Made by a program: the position numbers and the translations under genes. Positions 45,688-55,054 of a stretch of 64,000 nucleotides of DNA are shown in pieces. Source of the DNA: Pseudomonas moorei (GTDB taxonomy: Bacteria > Pseudomonadota > Gammaproteobacteria > Pseudomonadales > Pseudomonadaceae); the NCBI RefSeq assembly GCF_008801475.1, contig NZ_VZPP01000001.1, forward strand, positions 310,001 to 374,000, written 5' to 3'. The notes below the pieces were generated by a model, which ran no database searches, was not told where the DNA came from, and saw only the letters and a program-made list of their open reading frames with translations. The number at the start of each line of letters is the position of its first letter. Position 1 is the first letter of the stretch.

Positions 45688-46394
45688 TCGAGTTGATTGC
45701 CGAATACTGGAAACCCTTTTTGTTCAGCGACGGCGAAACCCTTACCGGGTTGGCGATGACCTTGTGGTTGCTGGTGGCGAGTATTGCGATGGGCTTTGTG
45801 CTGTCGTTGCCCCTGGCCGTTTTGCGGGTCTCGCGTTGGAGCCTTCTGCGGTGGCCGGTCCAGCTGTTTACCTATGTGTTTCGCGGTACACCGCTGTATA
45901 TCCAGCTGCTGATCTGCTACAGCGGGATCTACGGTATCGCTGTGGTCCGCTCGCAACCCTTGCTGGAAGCATTCTTTCGCGACGCGATGAATTGCACCTT
46001 GCTGGCGTTCACCCTCAACACCTGCGCGTATACGGTGGAAATCTTTGCCGGCGCCATTCGCAGCATTCCCTACGGCGAAATCGAAGCGGCCCACGCCTAT
46101 GGCTTGAGCGGCTGGCGTCTGTATCTGCAACTGATTCTGCCGTCGGCGTTGCGCCGTGCGCTGCCTTACTACAGCAACGAAGTGATCCTGATGCTGCATG
46201 CAACCTCGGTGGCGTTCACCGCGACCATTCCGGACATCCTGAAAGTCGCACGGGACGCCAACGCTGCCACCTTCATGACCTTTCAGGCATTCGGTATTGC
46301 CGGGCTGCTGTACCTCGCATTGTCGTTCGGCCTGGTGGGCGCATTCCGTCTGGCAGAGAGACGCTGGCTGAGTTTTCTCGGACCAGCCCACTGA
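45684..46394 (+). CDS. ABC amino-acid permease, HisM/AotM type
   Basis: 236 residues with about five membrane segments. The ATPase-contact loop is IFAGAIRSIPYGEIEAAHAYGLSGWRLYLQLILPSALRRALP, a complete EAA motif. The start overlaps the previous stop (ATGA). It forms the channel with the HisQ-like subunit. The ATPase gene follows after 61 bases. Confidence 0.9.
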   Translation: MIELIAEYWKPFLFSDGETLTGLAMTLWLLVASIAMGFVLSLPLAVLRVSRWSLLRWPVQLFTYVFRGTPLYIQLLICYSGIYGIAVVRSQPLLEAFFRDAMNCTLLAFTLNTCAYTVEIFAGAIRSIPYGEIEAAHAYGLSGWRLYLQLILPSALRRALPYYSNEVILMLHATSVAFTATIPDILKVARDANAATFMTFQAFGIAGLLYLALSFGLVGAFRLAERRWLSFLGPAH

Positions 46395-46455
46395 AAAAAT
46401 CAAATTCCAATGTCCAGTGCAGCGCCGATGAGGGCGCGGCTCCAGGAGCACTAGC

Positions 46456-47217
46456 ATGTACAAACTCGTGGTTGAAAATCTGTATAAACGTTTTGGTGAC
46501 AATGAAGTGCTCAAGGGCGTCTCGTTAAACGCACGGGCGGGAGACGTGGTTAGCATGATCGGCGCCAGCGGGTCGGGTAAAAGCACCATGCTGCGCTGTA
46601 TCAACTTTCTGGAGCGGGCGGACGAGGGCGCCATTTCACTGGACGGTGAGCGAGTGCTTACGCGGCAAGGCATTGGCGGGATGCGTGTGGCCAACCCAAA
46701 GCAGCTGCAGCGTTTGCGCACGCGCCTGGCAATGGTGTTCCAGCATTTCAACCTGTGGAGCCACCTGACGGTGCTCGAAAACATTGTGCTGGCGCCGTGC
46801 CGGGTGCTGGGCATGAACCGCAAGGTAGCGGAAGAGCGCGCACGGGCCTATCTGGACAAGGTCGGTCTGCCGCAACGGGTGGCTGATCAATACCCGGCCT
46901 TTCTGTCCGGCGGGCAGCAACAACGAGTAGCGATCGCCCGTGCCCTGGTGGTGGAGCCCGAGATTCTGTTGTTCGATGAGCCGACCTCGGCCCTCGACCC
47001 GGAACTGGTGGGCGAAGTGCTCAAGGTGATTCAGGCGTTGGCCGAAGAAGGCCGGACCATGTTGATGGTGACCCACGAAATGGGGTTTGCACGACAGGTC
47101 TCCAGCCAAGTGTTGTTCTTGCATCAGGGGCGGGTCGAGGAGCAGGGCAACGCCACCATCCTCGACCACCCAAAGAGTGAACGTTTGCAGCAATTCCTAT
47201 CGGGTCGTTTGAAGTGA
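46456..47217 (+). CDS. ABC transporter ATPase for basic amino acids, HisP/AotP type
   Basis: 253 residues. Walker A GASGSGKST is at 36-44, the signature LSGGQQQRVAIARAL is near 155-169, Walker B is ILLFDEPTSALDP, and the switch His is in MLMVTHEMGFA. It powers import by the two permeases encoded upstream. The HisP group has a characteristic stretch around ANPKQLQRLRTRLAMVFQHFNLW, present here. The Lrp-type regulator starts 12 bases after its stop. Confidence 0.93.
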   Translation: MYKLVVENLYKRFGDNEVLKGVSLNARAGDVVSMIGASGSGKSTMLRCINFLERADEGAISLDGERVLTRQGIGGMRVANPKQLQRLRTRLAMVFQHFNLWSHLTVLENIVLAPCRVLGMNRKVAEERARAYLDKVGLPQRVADQYPAFLSGGQQQRVAIARALVVEPEILLFDEPTSALDPELVGEVLKVIQALAEEGRTMLMVTHEMGFARQVSSQVLFLHQGRVEEQGNATILDHPKSERLQQFLSGRLK

Positions 47218-47229
47218 GGCAAGACGTAC

Positions 47230-47709
47230 ATGGCGGACATCCGCGATCTGTCGATCGTGCTTGATCGTATTGATCAGGCCATCATCGAAGTGCTGCGCCA
47301 TGAAGGGCGCATCACTTATCAAAAGCTGTCCGAGCGCGTGCACCTGACCCCCAGGCCTTGTCTGGAGAGGGTGCGTAAACTCGAGCAGCTAGGGGTCATT
47401 CGCGGGTATGGCGCGATTCTCGATGAGAAAAAACTCACGCCGGGCCTTTCCCTGCTGGTACTGGTGGCGCTTTCGAACCAGAGCGGACGCGCGGCGCAAA
47501 AGGCCTTCGAGGCCAAAGTCAGGGCCTGTCCACAAGTACTGGAATGCCGTCTGATCAGTGGCGCGTTCGACTACAGCCTGCGCATGCGGTGCCGTGACAT
47601 GGAACACTACCGGGTATTGACCGAAGTCTGGTTTGACGACCCGGACTTGCATATCGACAAACTGGTCAGCCACCCGGAGCTGGCGATGGTCAAGACGTCG
47701 ATGGAGTAA
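47230..47709 (+). CDS. Lrp/AsnC-family regulator
   Basis: 159 residues. The N-terminal winged helix (LDRIDQAIIEVLRHEGRITYQKLSERVHLTPRPCLERVRKLEQLGVIRGY) is followed by a RAM ligand domain (PGLSLLVLVALSNQSGRAAQKAFEAKVRACPQVLECRLISGAFDYSLRMRC). Such proteins sense amino acids. As the last gene of the transporter operon, ending in a terminator, it probably controls the transporter and the following two-gene catabolic unit. Confidence 0.9.
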   Translation: MADIRDLSIVLDRIDQAIIEVLRHEGRITYQKLSERVHLTPRPCLERVRKLEQLGVIRGYGAILDEKKLTPGLSLLVLVALSNQSGRAAQKAFEAKVRACPQVLECRLISGAFDYSLRMRCRDMEHYRVLTEVWFDDPDLHIDKLVSHPELAMVKTSME

Positions 47710-47716
47710 GATCAGG

Positions 47717-47744
47717 AATCGCTGCCCAACGCAGCGATTTTTTT
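47717..47744 (+). terminator. Intrinsic terminator after the Lrp gene
   Basis: AATCGCTGC, loop CCAAC, GCAGCGATT, then a run of seven T (47738-47744). A perfect nine-base-pair stem, 8 bases after the stop codon. Confidence 0.92.
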
Positions 47745-47882
47745 GTTTTTCAGCCCGCCGAATCGGCTGGGCAACCCGCAAACTTCAGCCGTTTTGATCA
47801 CCTTGAAAGCCCTTATCAACCGGGTTTTTCTCGCTACGAAACAGACAATGAGCCTCTCTCAACCCTCATTGAATCTGTGCCC

Positions 47883-48821
47883 ATGCAAACCACCAATACC
47901 GTTTTGATGATTCGCCCGACACGTTTCTCCTTCAACCAGGACACGGCGGCCAACAACCGCTTCCAGCGCCCGGCCTCAGTGTCCGAAGACGTGCAGCTAA
48001 AGGCCCTTGAGGAGTTCGACGGTTACGTTACCGCGCTGCGCCGGCATGGCGTCGAAGTGATGGTGCACAACGACCGTGAAGCATCCCACACACCGGACTC
48101 GATCTTCCCCAACAACTGGTGGAGCAGTCACCCGGACGGCACATTGGTGCTGTATCCGATGCAGGGTCACAACCGACGGCTGGAACGGGACAAAGGTGTG
48201 CTCGACTGGCTACGGGACGAGTACCGGGTCGAGCAGTTACTGGATCTGTCCAGCCTGGAACAGCAGGACGTGTTTCTCGAGGGCACCGGCAGCATGGTGC
48301 TGGATCGCCAGAAGCGGATTTGCTACGCCGGCTTTTCTACCCGAACCCATGCCGCAGCGCTGGACCAAGTGGTCGAGCATCTGGGCTATGAATTGTGCGC
48401 CTTCAACGCCGTTGACCGCCAGGGTGTGGCGATCTATCACACCAACGTAATGATGAGCGTCGGCACCCGGTTGGCGGTCGCTTGTCTGGCATCCGTCAGC
48501 CATCCTGGCGAGCGTTCGGCGCTGCGTGAACGGCTCGAAGGCAGCGGCAAACAGGTCGTCGCGCTGAACTGGGCGCAGCTGGAGTCCTTCGCCGGCAACA
48601 TGCTGGAAGTGCACAACGCGGCGGGTGAGCCGCTGCTGGTGATGTCGCGCACGGCCTGGCGATCATTGGACACGGACCAGCGCCGCTTGATTGAAACCCA
48701 TACCACGCCGCTGCCGGTGAACATCGACACGATCGAACGCATCGGTGGCGGCAGCGCCCGTTGCATGTTGGCTGAAGTTTTCCTGCCCAAACATTCGACC
48801 GTCCAGGAGCACGCGCAATGA
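47883..48821 (+). CDS. CtlX-like citrulline/ureido hydrolase
   Basis: 312 residues of the guanidino-group-modifying superfamily (arginine deiminase and amidinotransferase relatives), matching the CtlX type. Active-site candidates are FPNNWWSSHPDG (about 76-86), Glu133 in FLEGTGSMVLD, His186 in IYHTNVMMSVG and Cys294 in IGGGSARCMLAEVF, the nucleophile position. CtlX is known to release the ureido group of citrulline, giving ornithine. The ATG at 47883 lacks a clear binding site; a GTG two codons before it is no better. The gene starts a new unit after the terminator, overlapped by the AstA-like gene. Other guanidino or ureido substrates remain possible. Confidence 0.8.
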   Translation: MQTTNTVLMIRPTRFSFNQDTAANNRFQRPASVSEDVQLKALEEFDGYVTALRRHGVEVMVHNDREASHTPDSIFPNNWWSSHPDGTLVLYPMQGHNRRLERDKGVLDWLRDEYRVEQLLDLSSLEQQDVFLEGTGSMVLDRQKRICYAGFSTRTHAAALDQVVEHLGYELCAFNAVDRQGVAIYHTNVMMSVGTRLAVACLASVSHPGERSALRERLEGSGKQVVALNWAQLESFAGNMLEVHNAAGEPLLVMSRTAWRSLDTDQRRLIETHTTPLPVNIDTIERIGGGSARCMLAEVFLPKHSTVQEHAQ

Positions 48822-49852
48822 TCGTCCGTCCAGCCACACCTGAAGACTTGCCGGCGCTATTGACGCTTGCCCATAGCGCCGGTACCGGGTTGACCACTTT
48901 GCCGGCTGACGCTTCGCGCTTGCGCCAGCGTCTGGAGTGGGCAGCGAAAACCTTTGCCGGCGAAGCCGAGCGCGCCGATGCCGATTATCTGTTCGTGCTG
49001 GAAAACGAACGCAAGGAAGCGGTGGGCATCTGTGCCCTGGCAGGCGCCGTCGGCCTGCGCGAACCCTGGTACAACTATCGACTGGGTCTGTTCGTTGCCG
49101 CCTCGAAAAACCTCGGGATCAATCAACAATTGCCGACATTGTTCCTCGGCAACGATATGACCGGCCATTCCGAGTTGTGTTCTCTGTTCCTGCACGCCGA
49201 TCACCGCAATGGCCTGAATGGACGCCTGTTGTCGAAGGCACGCTTTCTGTTCCTGGCGGAGTTTCGCCAGTGCTTCGGCGACAAGGTGATTGCCGAAATG
49301 CGCGGTTATTCGGACGAAGAGGGTGTTTCACCGTTCTGGGAAGGTTTGGGGCGGCATTTCTTCAAGATGGATTTTGCCGATGCCGACTACCTCACGGGCC
49401 TGGGCAACAAGACATTCATCGCCGAACTGATGCCCAAGTTTCCGCTACCGACCTGCCTGTTGCCTGAATCGGCGCGGACGGTGATTGGCCGCGTTCACCC
49501 CAGTACCGAACCGGCGCTGGGCATGCTCAAGGCTGAGGGGTTTGAACACCGTGACTACATCGATATCTTTGACGGCGGGCCACTGATCGAGTGCGCCACC
49601 GGTGACATCCGGGCGGTGCGCGACAGCCAGGTGTTGCAATTGAGCATCGGTACCCCCGGGGATCAGGCTGAGACTTATCTGATTCATAACCGGCAGTTTG
49701 CCGACTGCCGGATCACTGCCGCACAGGCACGTGTTGCGGCGGGTACGCTGATTGTCGACGCGCAAACGGCACAAGCGCTGGGAATGGCCGCCGGAGCGTC
49801 GGTGCGCGCGGTGAACCTGATGGTGCCGGTCCGGCAACAATCGGCGGCGTAA
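48818..49852 (+). CDS. Arginine/ornithine N-succinyltransferase-like protein (AstA family)
   Basis: 344 residues, the length of AstA and AruF/AruG. Family segments: MIVRPATPEDLPALLTLA, EPWYNYRLGLFVAASKNLGI, GNDMTGHSELCSLFLHADHR, NGRLLSKARFLFLAEF, GVSPFWEGLGRHFFKMDFADADYLTG and FIAELMPKFPLP. AstA transfers succinyl from succinyl-CoA to the alpha-amino group of arginine or ornithine. The ATG overlaps the ctlX-like stop by 4 bases, so the two products are made together. Pseudomonas usually has aruF and aruG elsewhere; this would be an extra, single-subunit copy suited to ornithine freed from citrulline. Confidence 0.85.
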   Translation: MIVRPATPEDLPALLTLAHSAGTGLTTLPADASRLRQRLEWAAKTFAGEAERADADYLFVLENERKEAVGICALAGAVGLREPWYNYRLGLFVAASKNLGINQQLPTLFLGNDMTGHSELCSLFLHADHRNGLNGRLLSKARFLFLAEFRQCFGDKVIAEMRGYSDEEGVSPFWEGLGRHFFKMDFADADYLTGLGNKTFIAELMPKFPLPTCLLPESARTVIGRVHPSTEPALGMLKAEGFEHRDYIDIFDGGPLIECATGDIRAVRDSQVLQLSIGTPGDQAETYLIHNRQFADCRITAAQARVAAGTLIVDAQTAQALGMAAGASVRAVNLMVPVRQQSAA

Positions 49853-49897
49853 CCCGTTCCTGAGCCTGCTTTGCACCTGTAGCCGGTACTGAACGGT

Positions 49898-50605
49898 TCA
49901 GGCGCCGCGGCTCAGCACTTCACCAATACTGCGACGTTTGGCGTGCAACTCACTGGCATGGATCAATTGTTCAAGGTCTTCGGGAGTGACGTCGAAGAAG
50001 GCCTCCATATCGGCCAGGGCCAATTTCAGGTCTTCGGCGGTGATCGCCTGGTTATCGGTGGGCGGGTGGTCGGCAGGCACTACTGCAACCGGTTCATTGG
50101 CGCGCTTGGGATAGCGGATGCGCGTCAGGTTGTTGTAGGCCAGGGCGCTGAGCAACATGATCGAGGCACCGAGCATCACCGGGCCGAGCGCTTTCCAGTC
50201 CATGGCAATGGTCGCCGGGTCTGCCAGCACCAGGGTCAAGGCCAGGGCACCGGCCGGCGGATGCAGGCAGCGCAGCCAGCACATCAGCACCAGGGCCATG
50301 CCGGCTGCCAGACAGGCGCTGGTCAGGGTGCGACCGAGTACGTGCGCCACCAACAGTGCGACTACGGCGGCGCTGAGGTAGCCGCCGAGAATCGACCAGG
50401 GTTGCGCCAGTGCTCCGGACGACACCGCGAACAGCAGCACCGCCGACGCCCCCAGCGGCCCGATCAGGTGTTGCGCCACCTCGATGCCGAATACCTGGCC
50501 GCACAGCCAGACACTGAGCAGGGTTCCCAGGGCCATGCCAATAGCGGCACGGCTCCACTCTGTCGGGCGGGTGTTGATGGCGGCGGGTAACCAGCGAGCG
50601 AGCAT
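49898..50605 (-). CDS. HPP-family membrane protein
   Basis: 235 residues. Four or five hydrophobic segments occupy the first 165 residues, with the namesake motif CLHPPAGALALTL near 113-125 and LGASAVLLFAVSSGALAQPW before it. The last 60 residues are a soluble acidic helical tail (LKLALADMEAFFDVTPEDLEQLIHASELHA). Some plant and cyanobacterial members carry nitrite, but the bacterial role is unproved. A strong hairpin terminator for the upstream gene lies 29 bases before its start, so it probably has its own promoter close by. Confidence 0.82.
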   Translation of the reverse strand: MLARWLPAAINTRPTEWSRAAIGMALGTLLSVWLCGQVFGIEVAQHLIGPLGASAVLLFAVSSGALAQPWSILGGYLSAAVVALLVAHVLGRTLTSACLAAGMALVLMCWLRCLHPPAGALALTLVLADPATIAMDWKALGPVMLGASIMLLSALAYNNLTRIRYPKRANEPVAVVPADHPPTDNQAITAEDLKLALADMEAFFDVTPEDLEQLIHASELHAKRRSIGEVLSRGA

Positions 50606-50633
50606 GACGAAACCGTTCCGTTGACAAAACCGA

Positions 50634-50673
50634 GGAAAAAAAAGGGCTTAGCTGGGATACCCAGAAAGCCCTT
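50634..50673 (-). terminator. Intrinsic terminator after the MFS gene
   Basis: Read on the minus strand: AAGGGCTT, then an inner stem CTGGG-TAT-CCCAG, then AAGCCCTT and a run of T. The outer eight and inner five base pairs stack into one hairpin. It lies about 90 bases past the MFS stop codon and directly upstream of the HPP gene. Confidence 0.8.
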
Positions 50674-50743
50674 GAAGTTGTTCCAACTATTGGGGGAGGA
50701 ACAGGCACAGTGTGCCGATCATTGCAGATGCTGACAAATTCAT

Positions 50744-50768
50744 ATTAATGAAGCTTCAGTTCATTAAT
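50744..50768. repeat. Inverted repeat at the end of the MFS gene
   Basis: ATTAATGAA, 7 bases, TTCATTAAT: a perfect AT-rich nine-base stem spanning the MFS stop codon. It has no T run and may be an operator for the HPP gene or a second mRNA-end hairpin. Confidence 0.5.
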
Positions 50769-51942
50769 TCTGATGTATCGCCACCCGGCGGCCACTCATG
50801 AAACACAACATGCCACCCAAGGCTGCCAACGTGCTCAAGGCATAGAACATGGTGGGCGCCGGGGTATGCATCAGCAGGAAGCCGCAGATCACCGGGCTTA
50901 GTGCACCCCCTAGCGCTGCGAGGTTCTGCGCACCGTAGTAACTGCCACGCAGCTCTTGCGGCGCCAGGGTATCGACGAAAAGAAACTCGGCCGGGTAAAT
51001 GATGATTTCGCCCAGGGTGAAGATAAACATCGCCACGCACCAGCTCACCAGGCTGTCGGCCAGGCTGAATCCGATCAGGCCGAGGATGAACAGCGCGGTG
51101 CCGCCAACAATCCAGTGGCGCAGGTGTTCGCGCTTGAGGAAGCGGCCGATCTGATATTGCAGCAGGATCACGCTGATGGCGTTGCAGGCGAGCAGGGCGG
51201 CCATGACTTTAAGCGTGTTCTGGTCGTCGCTGGTGACCAGCAGATACTGCGACAGATAAAAGGTGAAGCGACCGTGCACCACGGTGCTGAGCAGGCAGCC
51301 GGCAGTGAACATGATCAGGGTGCGGTCGTTTTTCAGGGTGATCAGGGTGTTGAGGAAGCTTTGCGCCTGTCCCGTTGCCGGGAGCTGCGTCGGGTCCCTG
51401 GCAATGCCGGTCAGCAGAAAAATGCTGAAAAAGGCGATGGCGCCGGCGATCAGGAATGGAGCAATCGGATAGACCCCGGCGATCACTACACCGAGCATCG
51501 GGCCGATGGCATAGCCAATGTTGGTCAGGGTGTAGCTCAGGGAAAACGCCTTGGCCCGTTGGCCCACGGGCAGGTTTTCGCTCAGGATCGCTTTTGAACC
51601 GATCAGGAACAGCGCCGAAGCGGTTTCGGTGATCACCAGGATGACGGTGGTCAGGTAAAGGTTTTCGGCAAGGGTCAGGAGCACCAGGCCGATCGCGCTG
51701 GAAAGCATGGTCAGAATCAGCAGGCGACGTTTTTCCAGGCGGTCGATGATGTAACCGCCATAGAGCGCGAGCAGGGTTGCGACGAACACCGCGATGCCCA
51801 GCAGCAAGCCAACGTCCTGTTGGTTGAGGCCGAGCTTGTTGCTCAGGAACAGCGTGAGCATGGGGCTGGTGATCGCGCGGCTGACAACGATGGTCAACGA
51901 GCAGATCAACAACCGGCGGATAACCAGCGAGTAGGTGGCCAC
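50764..51942 (-). CDS. MFS efflux transporter, MdtH-like
   Basis: 392 residues with about twelve membrane segments. The loop after helix 2 contains GGYIIDRLEKRRLLILTML, the family's A motif in modified form. Overall order resembles the 12-helix drug:proton antiporters (MdtH/YfcJ group). The start is a GTG at 51942 with AAGGAC upstream at slightly long spacing. Substrate unknown. It stands alone downstream of the arn operon, from which it is separated by a long perfect inverted repeat. Confidence 0.82.
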   Translation of the reverse strand: MATYSLVIRRLLICSLTIVVSRAITSPMLTLFLSNKLGLNQQDVGLLLGIAVFVATLLALYGGYIIDRLEKRRLLILTMLSSAIGLVLLTLAENLYLTTVILVITETASALFLIGSKAILSENLPVGQRAKAFSLSYTLTNIGYAIGPMLGVVIAGVYPIAPFLIAGAIAFFSIFLLTGIARDPTQLPATGQAQSFLNTLITLKNDRTLIMFTAGCLLSTVVHGRFTFYLSQYLLVTSDDQNTLKVMAALLACNAISVILLQYQIGRFLKREHLRHWIVGGTALFILGLIGFSLADSLVSWCVAMFIFTLGEIIIYPAEFLFVDTLAPQELRGSYYGAQNLAALGGALSPVICGFLLMHTPAPTMFYALSTLAALGGMLCFMSGRRVAIHQN

Positions 51943-51999
51943 GGGGTGAATGTCCTTATTCGAAAGCAGGTACGCGAGGAGTCCTGTTTAACACGGCCC

Positions 52000-52043
52000 C
52001 CGGGCGTCGTTGAAGAACATGCTTGATCTTCAACGACGCCCGG
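52000..52043. repeat. 17-base perfect inverted repeat after the arn operon
   Basis: CCGGGCGTCGTTGAAGA (52000-52016) and its exact complement (52027-52043) around a 10-base loop. It lies 40 bases past the last arn-linked gene and 58 bases before the MFS start. There is no T run on either strand, so it is not a textbook terminator. No second copy is seen in the window. Confidence 0.75.
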
Positions 52044-52082
52044 TGAATGGCCATCGGACTTGCTCCGTGCCTTCGGCCTCTT

Positions 52083-53669
52083 CTACAAGGGGCGATGCAG
52101 CAGCACGAAATCGTTCTTGTCGAAACGCCCGCTGAGTACGGGCGGCAAAGCGCCATAGGAGGTGCCTTGCAGGGCATGGTAGTCGTTGGCATCCATCATC
52201 AACCACAATGGCCCCTGAAGCGTGTCCAGCTCTTGAATCGACTCGGTGAACACAGGTTGCAGATCCTGCTCGATATTGACCATGAACTTGATGGCCTTGG
52301 CGTCCTTGCCCATGTGATGCAGCACCAGCGGTGCGGGGTCTTTTTGCATCTGTTCAAGCGAGGCACGACTGAAGGTCTGGGTGTCGTACATCTGCCGTTC
52401 GAGCGGTTCAAACACCAGAATGTACACCGACCACAACGCCAGTACCGAACAAACGGCCAGGGTTTGCGGGCGCCAGTGCGGTTTGCCAAGGATCGCCAGC
52501 GCAATCACTTGTAACGCCCCCAGGATCATCAACACCGTAGCAAGGTTGGGCAGTTGTTGATCAAGTTTTCGCTGGGCAACCAGCAGTCCGCCGACGAACA
52601 ACGCCGGCATGAGCAGCCACAGGCCCTGCATCAAGCCGCGTAGCCAACTGAACAAGCGACCCCGAGCCACGGCAAAGGGGTAGGCGGCGATGATCGCCAC
52701 AAAGGGCAATATCGGCAGCAGGTAGCGGGCTTTCTTCGCCTGGGGAATCGAAAGCCCGAGCATCACGATCAACCCGGCTGCCGCGCAATACTGGAGCAAT
52801 CGCAGTGCCGGCCCGGTGTCGCGCGGTTTGTTCAGGGCCAGTGCCAGCAATGCCAGCAGCGCCAGAGGATACGCCAGCGCATAGTTGCCCATCGAACTGG
52901 TGAAGTAGTAGAGCGAGCCGCTGACGCCTTCTCTACCGTCCATGCGCCCCATGAACTGCATGCGAATCACGTCCTGCATGAAGACCGGCCCGCCACTGGC
53001 TTTGGCCATCCACAGTAACGCGCCGACACACAGGGCCAGCAGCACTGCGGCCGTCAGGCCGAAGCCGAAAAACCGCTGCCATTGGCGATTGAGCAGAAAG
53101 TAGCTGCACAGAATGCCGGTGGGGATCACCAGCCCGATCGGCCCACGCAGGCCGAAACCCAGCAGCAACAAGGCGAAGATCAGTAGCCATCGACGGGGTG
53201 CCGAGAAGTGATCGGCGGCGTAGCCCAGATAAAACACCGCAAATGCAACCGCAGCGAGCATCAAGTCCTGGGAAACCGCGCGTACTTCGGTGATGAAGGT
53301 GTTGGTCACCAACATCAGGGCGATGCTCAGTAACGCCCATCGGCTGGAAACAGGTGCAACCAGACGGTACATCAGCGTGACGATGACCGCCCCGGCGATA
53401 GCGCTTGGCAGCCAGGCACTGAGGCTGTTGACCTGGCCAAACGGCAGGGCCGTCAACCAGATGAACAGGGTCGAAAGCCCCAAGTAGTCAGCGTAGGGCT
53501 GACCATAGGTGGTCGGGAAAAACGACGGCCCGTGTCGCAGCATCTCCTGGGCGAACAGCACGAAGCGCGAATCGAAACCGATTGGCGCTTGCTGGTAGAC
53601 CCCGGCAATGAACAACAGCAGGGCCAACAGTCCCACGACGCAGGACTGTTGGCGGATGGACCGTGACAT
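52083..53669 (-). CDS. ArnT-like glycosyltransferase (second copy in the arn operon)
   Basis: 528 residues. The N-terminal two thirds hold about eleven or twelve membrane segments; the remainder is a periplasmic domain. Early loop residues fit the PMT/ArnT (GT39/GT83) fold: QAPIGFDSRFVLFAQEMLRHG with an acidic residue in the first periplasmic loop, and RAVSQDLMLAAVAFAVFYLG later. ArnT itself is encoded 2 kb upstream and the two differ clearly. The start ATG overlaps the ugd stop (TAATG). It may transfer aminoarabinose to another site, or another sugar from undecaprenyl phosphate. Confidence 0.82.
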   Translation of the reverse strand: MSRSIRQQSCVVGLLALLLFIAGVYQQAPIGFDSRFVLFAQEMLRHGPSFFPTTYGQPYADYLGLSTLFIWLTALPFGQVNSLSAWLPSAIAGAVIVTLMYRLVAPVSSRWALLSIALMLVTNTFITEVRAVSQDLMLAAVAFAVFYLGYAADHFSAPRRWLLIFALLLLGFGLRGPIGLVIPTGILCSYFLLNRQWQRFFGFGLTAAVLLALCVGALLWMAKASGGPVFMQDVIRMQFMGRMDGREGVSGSLYYFTSSMGNYALAYPLALLALLALALNKPRDTGPALRLLQYCAAAGLIVMLGLSIPQAKKARYLLPILPFVAIIAAYPFAVARGRLFSWLRGLMQGLWLLMPALFVGGLLVAQRKLDQQLPNLATVLMILGALQVIALAILGKPHWRPQTLAVCSVLALWSVYILVFEPLERQMYDTQTFSRASLEQMQKDPAPLVLHHMGKDAKAIKFMVNIEQDLQPVFTESIQELDTLQGPLWLMMDANDYHALQGTSYGALPPVLSGRFDKNDFVLLHRPL

Positions 53670-55054
53670 TACGCCGAGGCGTCGACTGGGGCGGCCGGCC
53701 ATTGCTGATGCGGGATCGGCAGTTTGCGCGATTCGCCGCGGCCCATCGGGAAATACAGGAAGCCGCCACGGGCCAGACGTTCGGCGTCGTACAGGTTGCG
53801 TCCGTCGAAGATCACCGGGGCGACGAGGCGTTGGCGGATCAGGTTGAAATCCGGCGCCTTGAATTGCTGCCACTCGGTGCAGATGATCAGCGCGTCGGCG
53901 CCCGTCAACACCGATTCCGGCGTGCCCATCAACATCAGCTTCGGTTCATCGGGATACAGGTTCTGGGTTTCCTGCATGGCTTCGGGATCGAACGCGCGCA
54001 CTTCAGCGCCCGCCGCCCAAAGTGATTCAAGCAGCACGCGACTTGGTGCATCGCGCATGTCGTCGGTGTTTGGCTTGAACGCCAGACCCCAGAGGGCAAA
54101 GGTCTTGCCCTTCAGATCGCCTTTGTAGAACGCGTTAATGCGATCGAACAGCTTGTGTTTCTGCCGCTCGTTGATGGCTTCAACCGCTTGCAGCAGATCG
54201 CTGGAGCAGTGGGCCTCTTCGGCGCTGTGAATCAGGGCGCGCATGTCTTTGGGGAAGCACGATCCGCCGTAGCCGCAGCCAGGGTAGATGAAGTGGTAGC
54301 CAATACGGGAGTCGGCGCCGATGCCCAGACGAACCGATTCGATATCGGCCCCCAGGTGTTCGGCCAGTTCGGCGATCTGGTTGATGAAGCTGATTTTGGT
54401 TGCCAGCATGCAGTTGGCGGCGTATTTGGTCAGCTCGGCGCTACGCAGGTCCATGAACATGACGCGGTCATGGTTGCGGTTGAAAGGGGCATACAGGTCG
54501 CGCATCACATCACGCACCTCATCGCGCTCGCAGCCGATGATGATACGGTCCGGACGCCGGCAATCGGATACAGCCGAGCCTTCCTTCAAGAACTCCGGGT
54601 TGGACACGATATCGAACTGCAGCGAACGCCCGTCCTTGGCCAGGTATTGGTCGATGTGCGCGCGCAGGGTATCGCCCGTACCGACCGGTACAGTGGATTT
54701 TTCCACCAGGATCACTGGCTGTTCACGGTGGCGCGCTACCGCTTCGCCCACGGACAGGACATAACGCAGGTCGGCCGAGCCATCCTCACGGGACGGCGTG
54801 CCGACCGCGATGAACAACACTTGACCGTGTTGCACCGCCAGCTTTTCATCGCTGGTGAATTGCAACCGTTTGCCGTCCAGGCCTTCGCGCACCAGGCTGG
54901 CAAGCCCAGGTTCGAAAATGCTCACATGGCCCTGTTGCAGCAATTTGACTTTTTTCTCGTCAATATCCATGCAGACCACGTCGTGGCCAACTTCCGCCAG
55001 GACTGCGGCTTGCACCAAGCCAACATAACCGCTACCAAATACACTTATTTTCAT
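53669..55054 (-). CDS. ugd: UDP-glucose 6-dehydrogenase
   Basis: 461 residues. The NAD-binding motif [20 protein letters not shown] is at the N-terminus. The catalytic Cys lies in [15 protein letters not shown], with Lys in [13 protein letters not shown]. It makes UDP-glucuronic acid from UDP-glucose, the starting material for ArnA. The start overlaps the arnF stop by 4 bases and its own stop overlaps the following glycosyltransferase, so it is firmly part of the operon. Confidence 0.94.
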   Translation of the reverse strand: MKISVFGSGYVGLVQAAVLAEVGHDVVCMDIDEKKVKLLQQGHVSIFEPGLASLVREGLDGKRLQFTSDEKLAVQHGQVLFIAVGTPSREDGSADLRYVLSVGEAVARHREQPVILVEKSTVPVGTGDTLRAHIDQYLAKDGRSLQFDIVSNPEFLKEGSAVSDCRRPDRIIIGCERDEVRDVMRDLYAPFNRNHDRVMFMDLRSAELTKYAANCMLATKISFINQIAELAEHLGADIESVRLGIGADSRIGYHFIYPGCGYGGSCFPKDMRALIHSAEEAHCSSDLLQAVEAINERQKHKLFDRINAFYKGDLKGKTFALWGLAFKPNTDDMRDAPSRVLLESLWAAGAEVRAFDPEAMQETQNLYPDEPKLMLMGTPESVLTGADALIICTEWQQFKAPDFNLIRQRLVAPVIFDGRNLYDAERLARGGFLYFPMGRGESRKLPIPHQQWPAAPVDASA

